From the NCBI RefSeq assembly GCF_019925205.1, contig NC_083562.1, positions 18,166,001 through 18,230,000 on the forward strand: 64,000 bases of DNA. Direction: 5' to 3'. The notes under the pieces were generated by a model. The model saw only the letters and a program-made list of their open reading frames with translations. It did no database searches and had not been told where the DNA came from. Below are positions 47,953-62,400 of this stretch, in pieces (positions within the stretch are counted from its first letter, which is position 1; every line of letters starts with the position of its first letter). A program made the translations under genes and the position numbers. The DNA is from Metopolophium dirhodum (taxonomy: Eukaryota; Arthropoda; Insecta; Hemiptera; Aphididae).

Positions 47953-50900
47953 CACTCCGAGATGCACGCTCCGGAGTGACGGGATATCAAAGAGTAACTA
48001 CGGAGTCGACGAAATAGATCTACGCGTATGAACTTGGACAAAATAATAATAATTGAACGCATACCCAAAAATCGCTGTGATGGTTAGGAACGCATCAAAA
48101 TTAAAAGTGGTGGGGATAAAATAATATGATAATCAAGGAAAATCAAGAAAAGTCACGTACCTATATAATATGATAATAATAATGATAATATTGTAAGAAA
48201 AAGTCATTATAATAATAGGTATACACTATATTTTACGATCCATTATTGCTTTTAACAGTTTATAAAAATACCTATAATATTGTAGACAGTGTATAACATA
48301 GTGTAAACTGTAAATATTTGATAAAAGAGGTGTGCTTTTTTAAAACACCGTGTGTGTGTACAGTGTGGTTTTATTGAATGTAATTATTATTGACACTAAT
48401 TTTATTGTTTTACTTTGGGTTTCCGATTATATTGCTCAAACAATGCATTTATTATAATATATATGCGTTTAATTTATTTCTTTTCTCATCTCTCGCTATC
48501 GTGGTGATTTAGATAAAAGGCACCTACTGGTAAAGTATATTACGAAGTTCACCCTACACTATTCCGTGGTAATTCAGCTTATAAGTCATAATAGGTAAAC
48601 ATAATTTATAATAAACGAATCTGAAATCGGTATACTTGCACTTCTCTCTAAACCATTGCGTGCTAGTTATCAATATCGTAGTCTGGATATAAATTGCAGT
48701 CATGTTTTCAAAACTGGTTAGCCAACCATTGGTTTCATAGATATTTTTCTGAATTATAAGTGTTATAAGTGCCATATACGCGCAGGAGTGAACTGTAACA
48801 TATATATATATGACATGTTGACATGACACGGCGAAGTACAAAAAAAAATTTTTAACCGCATATCAAATATTTGTTTGGCATATAATTTATTACTTACGGT
48901 CTGGGATAAGTGATTTAAATCTGTCGGAGTTTGAATTCATTCGAAATATAGATACCATAGTTGAACTAATAACCGAATAAATAAACTATAGGAATACAAT
49001 ATTATTCAACCGTTGATTTGCTCGTTATTTCTGGATGAGAAAATCTTTATTGGGTGTCAGGCAATACGTAGAGCAACGCCTATACAACTTAAAGTGGCTA
49101 AACATCCAACAAAATAAATTTAAATAACGAAAAATGGACCAGTATACGAAAAAAAAATTAATTATATTTATTAGAACCTGAGTAAATTAGTTTTACATTT
49201 TTATCTTCAACACTTTTATGTCAGTATTCATTTTTAAACAAGTAGATATAATATTATTGTATTATTTATAGATTTTAGATGTATACATATAATATTATGT
49301 AGACACATTTCGTAAAAATAACATCAGTAATTATTGATAATCAACTTAACAGTTCATACTTAATTTTATATAGAATTAACAATTAATAGTATCCTAACCT
49401 ATATCGGGAAGTAATAATGAAAAAAATAAGAAAAAACGATATCTTAGTGGATTCTGCAATAACTGCATACATAGTCATTTCATAGTAATTTATATTTCAG
49501 TAGTCATTTAACTCTAAAAGTGGAAATGTTTGATCGATGTTTTCTACGCATATATAGATTCAACGAGTACAATTTAAAAATGACAATCGATAGGTTATAT
49601 AGGTATATTATAATATAATATTATTTTGGTGTTGTACATTGTTGATTAGTAATAAGTATAATTACTATAGAGTTAGATTTTGATTGCTTTTATAACTTTC
49701 TATAGGAAATGGAATTTATAGAAATGAAATATAAATTTGTCTCACGACATTCACATTAAAAATAAAAAAATGTTGGTAATTTTTTGATATTTTATTTTTA
49801 GATTTATATTTAATTTACTAGTTTATTTTAAGTGCTTCTTTAAGATATTCTTATAACAATCATGTAATATGTTAATCACTTTTTAATGCGATTAAGTAAT
49901 TACTGTTGAAAGATAGTTTGATTCACAAACTATTAAGTGAATAATATTACTATTAATAGCTATTACGTATACGTGCCTACATATATGAGTAATTATTTTG
50001 AACAAATTATGGGTATTAAAATGTGTGCTCCCAAATTAAATCCCCACTTACACAGCATACGCGCAACTAGGTAAGTAAGACTTGTTTTATCGATTCATTT
50101 TAGTTAGTGATATGTGCATACAAACATAAATCCGTCATCTCTAAGTATATTTTATAAATCACGTTTCGCAGTCTGCTTTAAAGATAAATGCAGGCAATTA
50201 ATGATCAAACACCCTATGGAATTTCAATTAAAACAGAATATGACCTATTTTTCATTAATTAATTTTCCTGTATAGTAAAGTGTTTATACTTAAACTTAAA
50301 CTCGAATTCATTGAAATAAACAACTATCGACAACTACCTAAATTATATGTTAGCAAATTTTAACATTTATAATATTATATCCAAAAGTTAACACAATATT
50401 CACACCACTTTTTAAATTGAACACATTGATTTTAAATACAATCGTACGGAATATGCGTATGCATAATATTATAAACATTAACATAAAAACATAAATCATT
50501 TATTGTTAATAAGTAATAACAATAACTAACATACTACATCAATATTATTGTCAATGCATAATATTATTTATTTGCATTAATATGAACGTACAAATCGAAT
50601 ACGACAAAAAATTCCGTGCTTAAAATTATAGTTACTACTAAAATGTATGTAATGTATATGATTAAAAACTTGCGTGGTTTTGATGTTTTCAAAAATAAAA
50701 TATTAGGTACAAGTGAAAAATTAATTACATTTATTCGATAGTTTGAAACCTCAAAAAGTATGATGGTACAAAATTACCATAGTGTATAACGTGCAGGATT
50801 TTTTTATCTCTATGAATATTTCATGAAGCATGATGGTAATGAAAAAAAAAACATAGTTATTAGAGACTCTTAGACCCTCAACTATAAAGTCAAAGAAAAT

Positions 50901-53900
50901 TTTTTGGATATCAAGAACTTTCTGCAATATTAGTATTTCACATCGTTTGTAATATTTGATTAAATTTGTATACAGTACGCCACTTTGGTCCTAGGATAAC
51001 TTACGAAACAACATTACGTACGTATTATTACGCATAAACAAAACTGAAGAAAATACTTTTATTTTTTTTTCCAAATCGGTATGATATAAAATGCAAAATT
51101 TAATCGATCAGACCAATACAAACAAAACGACATAATATCGCGTGTGGATTAGCATATTAAGTTGTAGGTTTTAAGCCGGGCTGTGAAAAGCCGTGACCGA
51201 TTGCAAAGACAACGAGGTCGATCGAGAAATGAAACTGTTGTTACGCACTTTGGTCTTTGACTAGGAAATAGCCAATCGCGACGAAATCAGTTTCCCGTTT
51301 CGTTTTTTTATAAAAAAAAACCGTTTTCGAAACAAGTCGCTCTTCCAGAAGTTTAGAAAGTTGACCGGTAGAATATAAGGTAAAAATAAACAACTATATA
51401 TGATTGAATTTTTTCTTTTCCCGTTTCGCGTGTATACAGAACTTGTGCGTTTGGTGCGACGCTGTTGTGTGTTAATTGCATTAACGTGCAACCGATAATA
51501 GCACTATTGGACCGGTTTTTCGAGCAAACAGTTCGCGTGTGTGGCGTGTGTCCCATAACAAGTAATCATAAAAAGAAAGATATATACACATTTTAATATT
51601 ATTACATACCTATAATACGCATAATAATATGTAATGTTATATTCCGACTGCAATAAATTAGCAAACATAATATTATTATAATATTGTTATTTGTTGTCGT
51701 GTTGAGAAACCTAAGAATTCATTGGGATTTCTTTGTCGAAAGAATGGTGCATTACATAACCAATTTATAATAATTTTCTATTCGTATGTACGATAGTTTA
51801 TTATTATACTTCAGTCAGTTGAACGGTTTTGTATAATATACATTTGTAAAATAAATGGTAATTTTTTTATTTCAGATTTAAATACTTAGAATATTTTCTA
51901 TAAAACACTTACTGATAACCGATTTCTGGCTATCTACAACACTTTGGAAAAATTGCATTTCAAAATATAGGCAGATATATTCATTTAAAATACTTGAGTT
52001 AGGCATAATAGTACTATGATCAGGAAGCATGTAAAAATCTTCTATACAATTTTTATTATCAATTATAATATATGATATTTACATTATACCCATTGTACCT
52101 ATGTGTATAATTCATAAATAATAGCTATAAAGTAAACGATAACACCATTTAGCATGATCTGTTTGAATTTTTAAGCTAAATATTAGGTAGAATGTAGATA
52201 TCAATAATGAAGAAAGTAAGTAGTTACGAAAAGGGTGTTCTAACCACCAGCACGATTCGAATGAAAATCTCAACCAATGATTTTATTATATTAATCATAC
52301 GATATAAATGTTAATAATTAATTATTGGAAGTATTATTGAAATAGTTTTAAGAATATGATATAATGTATACGCACACATATATGTTGGTATTCTGATATA
52401 ATATTATTAACATTACTTAATAGTAGGTGTAATTTTTAAAACTTATAAATTATAGTGCAATAAGTATACAATTATGTTTTATAAAGTTACAAAAAAATTA
52501 AAAAATTAGAAAAATAAATGTTCCTCAATATCCCACAAATAATTTAAAATTTAAAAATGTATTTAGTACATGGGTGGGTACAGGGGTGATAAGTGATTCC
52601 ACTGCTCATTAAGTAAATTCAATTTAATATGCATGCCAAGGTTTTATAAAAATTAAAATATTTCAATACTAAACATATACACTACGTGACATTTTCAATC
52701 ACTTCTAGCATATCATAGATGAGGTCATTATACGATAAAAAATATGAAAGTTACACCTCCGATGTTTGTATTTATTATAATATTGTTCGATATTTTGTTT
52801 GAAAAACATCCTTAATCGATACACAAATATGCATATATCCTTCAAAAAAACCCTCAAACTAGTAATAGGAACGAAATAGATAGTTATATACTTATATAAT
52901 TAAATCACAGTGGAATAGTATCGACAAATTTATGTAAACTATTTAAATAAAAAACAAATTCTAATAAATTACTCTAACATCAATTAATATCTAATTTATA
53001 CATACCTACACCTTGGTGCGAGGTTAGTTTTTTTTTATAGAACTAATTATGTAGGTGTAGCGAATTATTTATGATAATTATGTAGTAATGAAATTAAGTT
53101 TACCAATTACGCAAGCATTTACTATTTATAAGCACTATACATATTAATTGGGTATTACATAGATACCTATACCTATACCTAAGTACTAAACCACCAAATA
53201 TTTATTGCTTACCATGATATGAAAGAAGCGACATGTACTACACCACGTTGTGAAATATTATGAATCGACTTAGGTAGTAGACACGTCTCCATTTTTCAAA
53301 ATATCTAGAACAAATTAATTTAGTTGTTTTATTATAACCTAAAATTAATAAATATACAACATACAAAATAACGATCTTTGGCAAATTAACGTGAATTAAT
53401 CGGTGGTTTTGTAATTTCTGTCTCGGTAAATTCTAAAATTAGTAAGCACTTAACATGAACATTTTAATTTCTAATGTATTTTTCATCATCTTACTAAAAC
53501 TTAAATAACTCTAAACAATTTGTTTTATTTAATGATTTAACATAATTTTATATAATTATATCCTATAAACTTATAATTTGTAACATGTCCATTATTAAAT
53601 CAATTAATTCATATTTGTAATATCACTAACGAGCTTTGCCCTGATCCCTTCTTTTGACAATCCCCCTGTGGGCTTCGATTCCTGTCAAACATCGAATTTT
53701 TTCTTTGATATCACCATATTTTTACAAAGTCTATTGCTGCCAATTCAGTACACGTTAGTTGTTAAAAAATCTAGGATTGTCCGTACTGCGGATATAAAAA
53801 TTCAAGAACACCTCTCTATCAGTGTTATCTTTACTCACTTTATAACAAACTCTTGCCAAGATAATTATTTGACAACATTTTTTTTTATAATATAGAGAAT

Positions 53901-54827
53901 AGAGATTTGTTAGTAGTATTATGTGGGTAATTTTTAATTAAGCAAGAGAATAATGTTCTATGTGGAAGTATTTATTTGAGGCTATATTATAAACATTAAA
54001 CATTTACCTATATACTGACAAATAGTAAACTTTAGTAGAATGTTCTTTATTGCCGAGATTAGGGAATCAACTTCACATTCTGTTGTGATATTGTAATTTA
54101 TATAAACAGTATAGGTGATATTTATGTTGCCTGAATTATTGCTTCTTAATATTTTCCCAGATAAAAGATTGTTTTTAATTATTTTATAATTAAAAAATTA
54201 TAAATGCATCTTCATGTAACAGAAAAAATATTATACAAACCGACGAATAATGGCATTTTTTTTACGTAGCTATTAACTTTTAACACAAGCTACAACAACG
54301 TTACACTACATTGTTTGTGTTTCAAGTATCAATAAATTTTGCATTTTAGACGATGGTTAATTTATTAAAAATATCCAGAATATTATAACTGTAGATCAAT
54401 AATTAACCTATCAATTAAATACTTAAAAATATTTTTCAGTATTTTAAGTATCTACCTAGTACATAATATTATGATATTGTTATTGTGTTTATTATTTTTA
54501 AGATGTATTTTATTTTTATGTTTTACAGAATACCAATTAAATAAAAATGTTTGTTCAAATATGTTCGGAATTCCAAAACATATATTTCAACCAATGAACT
54601 GTATCAATATTTTAAAACATTCGAACGTGATGATATTATAAAACATATTTGAACAATGATATAAGGAAATATATACGAAAATTCAGTACACCAATACTGC
54701 TCATAAAATAATATGTGATTCTAATACAAAACCAAATAATATAACGCACGATTATTATTTCCCATTTATCAGTATTTATAATTAATATAAATATATAATA
54801 TCATTATATTAGGAATATATTTATAAT
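47953..54827. other. Long gene-poor stretch with a GC patch at 51150-51560
   Basis: Most is featureless AT-rich DNA. At 51150-51560 GC rises and two overlapping minus-strand frames (51261-51491 and 51353-51556) are open; neither has a known motif, and it may be a transcript start region. At 53620-53900 the + strand is C-rich and G-poor with a 75-codon frame, possibly an old element. No exon can be supported. Confidence 0.4.
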
Positions 54828-54839
54828 AATGTTCATTTT

Positions 54840-55139
54840 GGGGGACGAGGTGGCCGAGCGGTCTAACGCGTCGACTGCGGCGCTGGCAGTCGCGGGTTCG
54901 ACTCCCGGCCACTGGGCGGCATTTTTCTTCGGGCAAGTCACGGTGTCCGGAGAACAAGTGCCGCCATCCCCCCACCCCGGGGCACGGCAGAAACCTACGG
55001 GTGCCCCATTAGAAATTCTGCCAAACACAACACACACGTGTACCAACCTACCCAATATAAAACCTACCAAACCTACCCAATATAAAAACCTACAGTGCCC
55101 TCCCCACACCCAATGGCCTATGTTGCCGCGGGTTACCCA

Positions 55140-55185
<46 letters not shown>
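54840..55185 (+). mobile_element. tRNA-derived SINE, young copy
   Basis: The head has an intact A-box TGGCCGAGCGG (54851-54861) and B-box GGTTCGACTCC (54895-54905), the internal RNA polymerase III promoter of a tRNA of Leu/Ser type. The body CTTCGGGCAAGTCACGGTGT matches the copy at 31031. The 3' part holds an extra duplicated block, CCTACCCAATATAAAA and CTACC, seen twice near 55047 and 55073. It ends in 44 uninterrupted A (55142-55185). Target duplications AATGTTCATTTT lie at 54828-54839 and 55184-55195. The intact boxes and long pure tail point to a recent insertion. Frames on both strands are shadows. Confidence 0.9.
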
Positions 55186-55187
<2 letters not shown>

Positions 55188-55195
55188 TTCATTTT

Positions 55196-57137
55196 AAAAT
55201 GTATTATATCAAAATATTATGAATACAATTGTTAAGGCATTGAATTATTGACTATTGTATTTATATTGCACTATTTATATTTGCACTTATATTTTCTATG
55301 ATTTTCCACCATTCGAGTCAATATACTTATCAAATAGTTTACAGGCCTGTTGTATTTTTAATGACAAGCAATTATGTCGAACTTATGTTCTGCCGTTGTT
55401 ACATTTCAAAGCTCATTGTTATAGCTCATAGTTATAATAAAAAATATATCGTAGCAATAATACAGCATTGATTCCAAAACGTCTAATGACATTTTTACAC
55501 GAGATGGCAGCAAATTATAATTGCCACTACAAGCTAAAATCAGCGTTCGGGTTTCGCATTTACCGATCGTTTACACGCTCAACATTTAGTTACAGTGATT
55601 AATTAAAAACGTTTCCATGCTCCTTTCTCTCAAGTACGTCTGTTTCCGCAATATTATAATATAAAAATATTTTATTACCTATTATACACGTCAGCGCGTA
55701 CTTCGTCATTCTCTATCGTTTTTATAGTACTCCCGAAACTCACGAACGCCTGGTGCTTTTCTCTGAATGACATTTAAAAATTATCTTTATTATTTATATA
55801 TATTAATGTATAATAATATGCATCACGGAATAGTTACCTATTACGTAATTAAACGACTTGTTAAAAATCGATCGAAACATTATTATTTCGTTTAAATGTA
55901 ATGCTATATTGTTATTTCTCTTAAAACACATTGTGCTTAAATAACTCGTCTTTAATTAAAATCTCTCGGATGATATCGTACCTTTTGTTTTGGTTAGTAC
56001 TTACATTATTCAACATACATAATATTGTCCCACTGTTAATCTGCGAATTTAAATTAAATTTTCTGTCGTACTATTGTCAAAGCGCAAACACAATATTTTT
56101 ACTACTTGTATGCTAAATACATAAAATTACAATAATATACGGATATAATATATCCATAGGCCACAGGATATTATGCCTATATTATGACTCTAGTCATATT
56201 ATCTATAACTAAAGAGACAAGTATACGAATACTATATTATATACTTGCCCTTGCTCTTGCTATGAATAGTCGTCATTTAATACGCTCGTGCACTTACTAC
56301 CGTAACTCATATTTTACTGACTCATGATAATTTAGGTGTATACTACTGTACCAATAGTATATAATTTAATCGTGATTACATGGTAATTTATTTTCATTAT
56401 TAGTAATGCCGACTAAGGGTACCTCGTACCTACGAATTATGTGTTATATATTTGAACATCACATATATTATTTTCTTAAAATATCGGGTTTTTAACATAA
56501 GTTACACTTAATGCATCCATATTTTTGTTCAAAAACATCATTCAGACACGTAACAATTTTGTCTGTATAGCTTTTAGCGTCAAATTTAAATATATACCAA
56601 TTAGGTATCTAAGCAAATATAAAACTTAATTATCCTATTAGACCAAACATAAAAAAAATCGTAATTACAGACATTCGTTTGACTCATGGCTAAATTAATC
56701 TATTCATTAATTAAATTTGATAATATTAATTTGGTTTACATGCATACATAAATACCGTTTTATTACAGTTAACAAAAAATATAGGTTATTATGATAGACG
56801 AGATGATAATTTATTTCCCTTACCAAAATGTTAGGTGTTTAATTTTATCGAATTTGGAATTCTTTCATTGTCACGATTTAGATTTAGTAGGTAAACTATT
56901 TTGCATTTGAAGTTACCAATACATTTATTTTTTTTTACATGAAGTTCTAATCTTTTTTGCTACATTTAATTTCTCTGTTCAATACAAATAATAATTAACT
57001 GTTCTATATGTATATCTGCAAAAAAATGAATGTAGTACCTACCAATTAATTTTAATGACAATAATTTGTTTTAATTATAATTATTTATCTCTATTATTTA
57101 TATAATATACCTCTTATATTTAATTTAATTTTTCCAG
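55196..57137. other. DNA upstream of the BTB exon, no exon seen
   Basis: AT-rich, probably intronic if the BTB gene has an upstream leader exon. It ends in a TTTAATTTTTCCAG acceptor at 57124-57137. The 61-codon frame at 55931-56116 has no motif. Confidence 0.5.
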
Positions 57138-57299
57138 ATGGGAGACGCCAAGTATGATAATCATGAAAATAGACTGATGTTCAGTTTACAACAAATGATG
57201 AACTCTGAACATTTCGCAGACGTTGTTATATGCTGCGCTGACGGATACAAATTAAGAGCCCACAAAGTCGTACTAGCGTACTGCAGTTCGTATTTACAA
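57138..57299 (+). CDS. BTB/POZ-domain protein, first visible coding exon
   Basis: The exon encodes residues 1-54 and opens the BTB domain, a dimerisation and protein-binding fold found in transcription factors and in cullin-3 adaptors. A helix RLMFSLQQMMNSE (12-24) is followed by HFADVVI with the conserved Asp28, then KLRAHKVVLAYCSSYLQ with the hallmark His42-Lys43 and Tyr52. The ATG lies directly after a splice acceptor (TTTTTCCAG), so the start is either this Met, with a noncoding leader exon upstream, or an internal Met of a longer protein. The exon ends in phase 0 at CAA|GTAAGT. Reading on into the intron gives only seven more codons. Which BTB family it belongs to cannot be told, because everything after the domain is missing or unusual. 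Confidence 0.88.
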
Positions 57300-59014
57300 G
57301 TAAGTTTAAAACTACTGAGGTAGTTGATTTAGTTATTTATTTTTTCATAATCATTATAGTGTATATAACACCGACCTTTTATAGTTCCAATGCTAAAATA
57401 TGTACACCCATACAGCCATACCTACCCATTTTTATCGACGAGGTCATATACATAATATGCATATGGTGTAAAGTCGACTCTATTTTTTAGTCAGCAACGG
57501 TTTTGATTTTCACTAGAGTAAACTGATATAATATTGAGCTTACTGATCACAAATATAGAAATTAAAATATTGGAAGGTTATCGCTGCAACGATTAACGGC
57601 TATGTACACGTGTGTAAAAATCGATACGATATTACAATTTATTATTATTTAATAACACTGTACTTAGAGATAAGATCGTGTATCGATGTGTGTACATACT
57701 ACTATATTATTATTAACAACTACAATTACCAAAGAAATTTAATTAACCGCAAAATATAATATTCACAATTGTATGTAGGTACGATATATATATAGTAACA
57801 TTTCGTAAGTTATTGAATCTAATCAACGTAGATATACGACGTCAAGCCACGAACTTGAAGCTGTTACCGCAGAACAACTGATACTGCCAATACTGATAAT
57901 AATCCTATTATTTTGCGTTCAAATTTCATCAGAGCTCTGCGGGATCAATTGAAGTATTTTTTCTTGTTTTTTTGTTCGTGCGTCAAACGAACAGTGGACT
58001 CGTATACGTTTACTTACACGCCCGATCGCATCAGACATGTGAAAATACATATAATAAAACACCAATTAAGTTAATTATAATATACGACAAAATATTATTA
58101 ATATACCACGCCTATATATTTGTATTATATATTATAGTATAGTACCTATGTACCTACCGACCGTAATCGCAAAACCGTATTCGATGCTGTCGGTTGTCGA
58201 TGTTTTCCCATCAGATTGTCGGTCGCCAGGCTGGTCGAAAACCGCCATGGGATTAACCCCCGGTGATATAGGTATTCCTATTCCTCACGAATCGCCATCG
58301 CTTAATATTATACGTCATAAACTCATAACATATCATATTACATACATACATGTGTCCGTGCCGTGCTTGTCGGATTAATCGTGGCCGCGGCACGTGTGTC
58401 GCGAGTTTATAGGTCATTTTCCAAGTCAACGGTGGACTTAGATTTATATACTGAACCCATAATACTGTACGCGTAATCACCTCCAACGAAAGGCGCTGTA
58501 GCAGAGAAATGTACACATGCAAGGATTTAGTGAAAAAAAATTAGAAGAACGATTTCACCACACAGAGCTGTGTATAATAATTTTATTAATCGGCAATCGC
58601 GCACACGTATCATCCCACTCCTCTCACACCCCACCCCGCTACCACATTCTCTTCTAAAGCACCGGAGACGAATCCTATGTAAATACACGTGGACGCGGTA
58701 GATAAAACGGAAAAATAATCATATAGACCGCGAGACCTAACCCACGTTTGCCCAATCTATACGATATGAGACGTGTATTATAAGTTACAATATACCTAGT
58801 ACCTACACTAAAATATCAATATTATATTATATTATTAGTTGTTAATGTAGGTACGTACCTACCGCCATAAATATATATATCTATAAAATCCGTTCACAGG
58901 CGCTCGGTCGGTGCTCATAACCCGACAACGCTAATATCCTGTTCTAATACTCTATTAATATAATAATATATCGTACTACCATTAACGTGAATTATCGTCA
59001 TGTTTCCGTTGCAG
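57300..59014 (+). other. Phase-0 intron of the BTB gene
   Basis: The GT...AG intron of 1715 bases runs from GTAAGT at 57300 to CCGTTGCAG at 59014. It splits the BTB domain between SSYLQ and TLFLS. The patch 58150-58700 is GC-richer, with short frames on both strands (58148-58378 +, 58253-58522 -) that have no motif, so an intronic regulatory element is possible. Confidence 0.8.
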
Positions 59015-59488
59015 ACGCTGTTTCTCAGTCATCCTGGACCGGAGGACAGCGTCACGATCATCCTGCAGGACGTCGGGCACGAGGACGTGAGTCGCGTCCT
59101 GGAGTTCGTGTACACAGGCACGGCCGTCGTCCCAGGACACAAGATGGACGGTTTCGTGGCGGCTGCAGGTACGCTGGGAATCGGGCCGCTGCTAGACCCG
59201 CGACGGCACTTGGAAATGTCCACGGTCCAGCCACAGGCTCCTCGCCATCCGTGCTCTCCACCCACAGTCGTGTATGATCCGACGCCCCTGACGACGACGC
59301 CACCGCAGCAGCAGCACCCTTATTGCAGGGTCCGTCAGCCACCCAGGACCACGGGTATCCTGACGCCTTCGCCGTGGGCACAGAATTCCCGACCGCCGTG
59401 TGCCACTCCCAGATACTCGGCGCCGAAGACCGTGCAACCTGACCCCATAGCGATACCGGTGCACCCGCTGACCACAACATCAGTTCAG
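59015..59488 (+). CDS. BTB/POZ-domain protein, second coding exon
   Basis: The exon gives residues 55-212 in frame with the preceding exon. It completes the BTB fold: TLFLSHPGPEDSVTIILQDV, then VLEFVYTG with Phe85, Tyr87 and Gly89, and FVAAAGTLGIGPLL matching the usual xxLLxAAxxLxIxxL helix. From about residue 120 the chain is low complexity and rich in Pro, Thr, Gln and Ser, with a polyglutamine QQQ, as in linkers of BTB-zinc-finger factors. It ends in phase 0 at TTCAG|GTTAGT, so more exons follow outside or far right; no C2H2 fingers were found up to 64000. Read-through would add 17 codons to a TGA at 59540-59542. The exon is strikingly GC- and CpG-rich. Antisense frames of up to 140 codons (59029-59480) are shadows of this composition. 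Confidence 0.88.
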
Positions 59489-62400
59489 GTTAGTCGTAAT
59501 TACGTATGTAATTCCCGGACATTTCATAATGCCACTGCTTGAAAACACAGTTATTACGGGTATCAAACTTTTGCTTATTTGAGTAGATACCTAATATGCA
59601 ATTTGTTTTCGTATTATCAGTTAATTTTAAATTTTCTATTATAATGTTAGAGATAGGTTAGGTTAGAAACTAGGTACGAAATTCAGTGTTTATATCTCAA
59701 AATTAAATTATTATTAATATCATATTCGTAATAATTACGATTTACGATCAAGTTTCAACAATAGATTATTAATTTTCGTCCACCGACCAAAAAAAAGTAG
59801 TTTGTATAACTTTACTATAAAATGATTATTCATTTTTTTTTTTAAATGTATATTTTCAAGTAGGTACTGTAATATTCATAGCCTCTCAATTAAGAAGACG
59901 TTAACTATGAACAGCCAAATAATACATGATTACCAAAATTCTATAGTTGTGAAATTATAAATTCCATACATAATTATCAATGTTAAATTATTCCTAAATC
60001 ATAACAGAATTTAGTAGGTGAAAACCTCACGAAGTTCGGTCTCTATACGATATTTATTATCAGTACGAACTACGAAGAGATAAATTGAATAAGTAGATAC
60101 CTAATAATTTGTATATTGTGTGCGCGTGTGTGTATAAAGGAACAAAATAAAAAAACGATAAATAAAAAAACAGATCTTAAAATTTACGAATTCGTTTGGC
60201 GGAGTGAAAAAACATTTTGTTTGATATCATTAATCAAATGTAAAAGTTCTAGCAACAAAAAAATTGAACAGGATACATTTGCCATAATATTTCTCACGGA
60301 GTTAAACTTTATCTGCTCAATACTTAAAGTTTTTTAAGCTGGAACTTTTTTTAATTTAGTATGCGGTTTTATAGTTTTGAACGAGATAATAAAAACATCG
60401 TTTCGCCCTGTTTCTGTCTTGTTTAGTTATATCTACTAATATGTAAAACTATGATAATGTGTAAACTATGGTATAATATATTTTTATATATGTATTAATA
60501 AGTTATACGAATTATATTATAATGATAATAATGAAATCTAGTTGTATTAAGTATAAAAATAAATTTATCTGTCATGATTATAAAGTTAAATTTAAAAAAA
60601 AAGCCATATCGATTTATGGTGTGTCATTATACATACAATTGTTATCTTGTCATCACGTTTTAAAGACAAAACTCGTTTAAGGTACCTACCTGATCATCAG
60701 TAATTGCATTTTATAATTTATAACATAAGATATTATATGAGAAATATTTGAAATTAATTCACTATTATTAATTATTATTATGTATATATAAATAATAATA
60801 TTATAACCACTCACTTGACAAGTTTACCATAATTTCCGCTCGACAATTCGAGACGTTATCGACACTAAAAGTTTTTTGGTACCTATTAATTATTGTAGAT
60901 TTCGCTTAAATCTCTATAATTTATAGTCTCTATAATATAGTGATTATTACTTACAACCGGTCGTTATACAGACAGATGTGTGTCTGCAGCCGATATACTC
61001 GATTTCTATACAGTCTGACGCATATGCAATATATAAAAATTCACATTTTAATTGATGAGTAAGTAGTTTCAACAACGACCAACGACGTACATCTTTACCG
61101 ATCACCGCGTAGTTCGCCAAACTTACTCAACTGGGGTTAATTATTAATTATTTCATGTAAATCAGAACTTGTCCAGGTAAAACTCGAAAACAATATTATT
61201 ACCTTGATAACTAATTACTAAGAATACAACCACTTTTTAAATCAGAGAAGTTCGATAATTTAGTTTTTTCTTTGTTATTTGGATATTATTATGACTAAAT
61301 AAAATTAATAATATGTTTCATTAAAAAACTATCAGTTTAATGTAAATGTTTACATCAATTCGTTGAAAAAAATTAGAGTTATCATTTAATATCTGTTCAG
61401 TAAACTATACACGAAATTACAGTAAATTGAAAATGTCATCCCTATAAAGTAAATTATGTAACATAAACATCAGTGAAAATCAAATCGCAAAGACACTGAT
61501 GGAAAAGTCATTAACTGCTAAAAATATTACCATTTTGAATATACATTTTATAATTTTTGTTTTAAACAGTATACATTATGAAACATACAAAATATAAAAG
61601 AGCGATGGTAAAAACTAAAAATTACATCGGTCATCGACCCAAATTTTATCAAACCCGTATCTGAAATTGTTGTGTAAATTGGGCGGCGATACGTATGTGG
61701 CCACCTAATTATATAAGACATATTATATGTTTTTTTGTCTGCTATTAAAACAAGTGCAACTACCGATGAATTAAAATCAAAAAACTGTACTTAATACGGC
61801 CATGTTTATTATTTAATGTTTAGTTTGAAAAATATTAACATATTTATGACCCAAATGTAAATTTAGGGCCTCCAGTGATTTAAATGTTAACCTATTCAAA
61901 ATTCTCAAAACAGAAAACAAAATTAGAAAATGTTAACTAAACGATACATATACGATGTACTACAAACTATATTACATATCCTGCAGTATTCAACTATATG
62001 TGCCTCACTGGTATATATAATATTATTATTTGGACGACAGCCGATTTTGTGAAAATATGTATGGTCTGTTAGAAATTCAAGGGCCGAAAAAGTAATCATT
62101 TTTTCATATGATAAATCGACGAACGCGAGATGTTTTAGAAAAATAGTCTTGAACTATACATGGAAAAAAGATAGTGTAGTAGGAATCCACAATATTGTAA
62201 AATATTTCGGTCTTTCTATTTGACTATATTATACTTTTATTATGCCTATATCATTATGTGCGTATAACAGTGACTGTATTGTAAAATTATTTTAGTATTT
62301 ATTGTAATATAAATGCAGGCACAGCGGCAACAATGACAACATGACGGTTAATGTTTTAAAATTTGTAATTGTAGAAAACTTACGAAACTCATAATTTAAA

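Noticed and set aside
53620..53900. Reverse transcriptase motif (S/P-P-Q-G) on the minus strand
   Set aside because: Only a few residues match and the following residues do not fit the family; C-rich skew alone is not enough to call a LINE here.
54840..54910. A tRNA-Leu/Ser gene on the + strand, with A- and B-boxes
   Set aside because: The same tRNA-like head, body and A tail recurs at 31031, and both are bounded by target duplications. It is the head of a SINE, and a normal acceptor stem is not formed.
59029..59480. Antisense genes opposite the BTB exon (78-140 codons)
   Set aside because: The sense frame carries a full BTB motif and splice sites. The antisense frames come from its GC-rich composition, which lacks stop codons.
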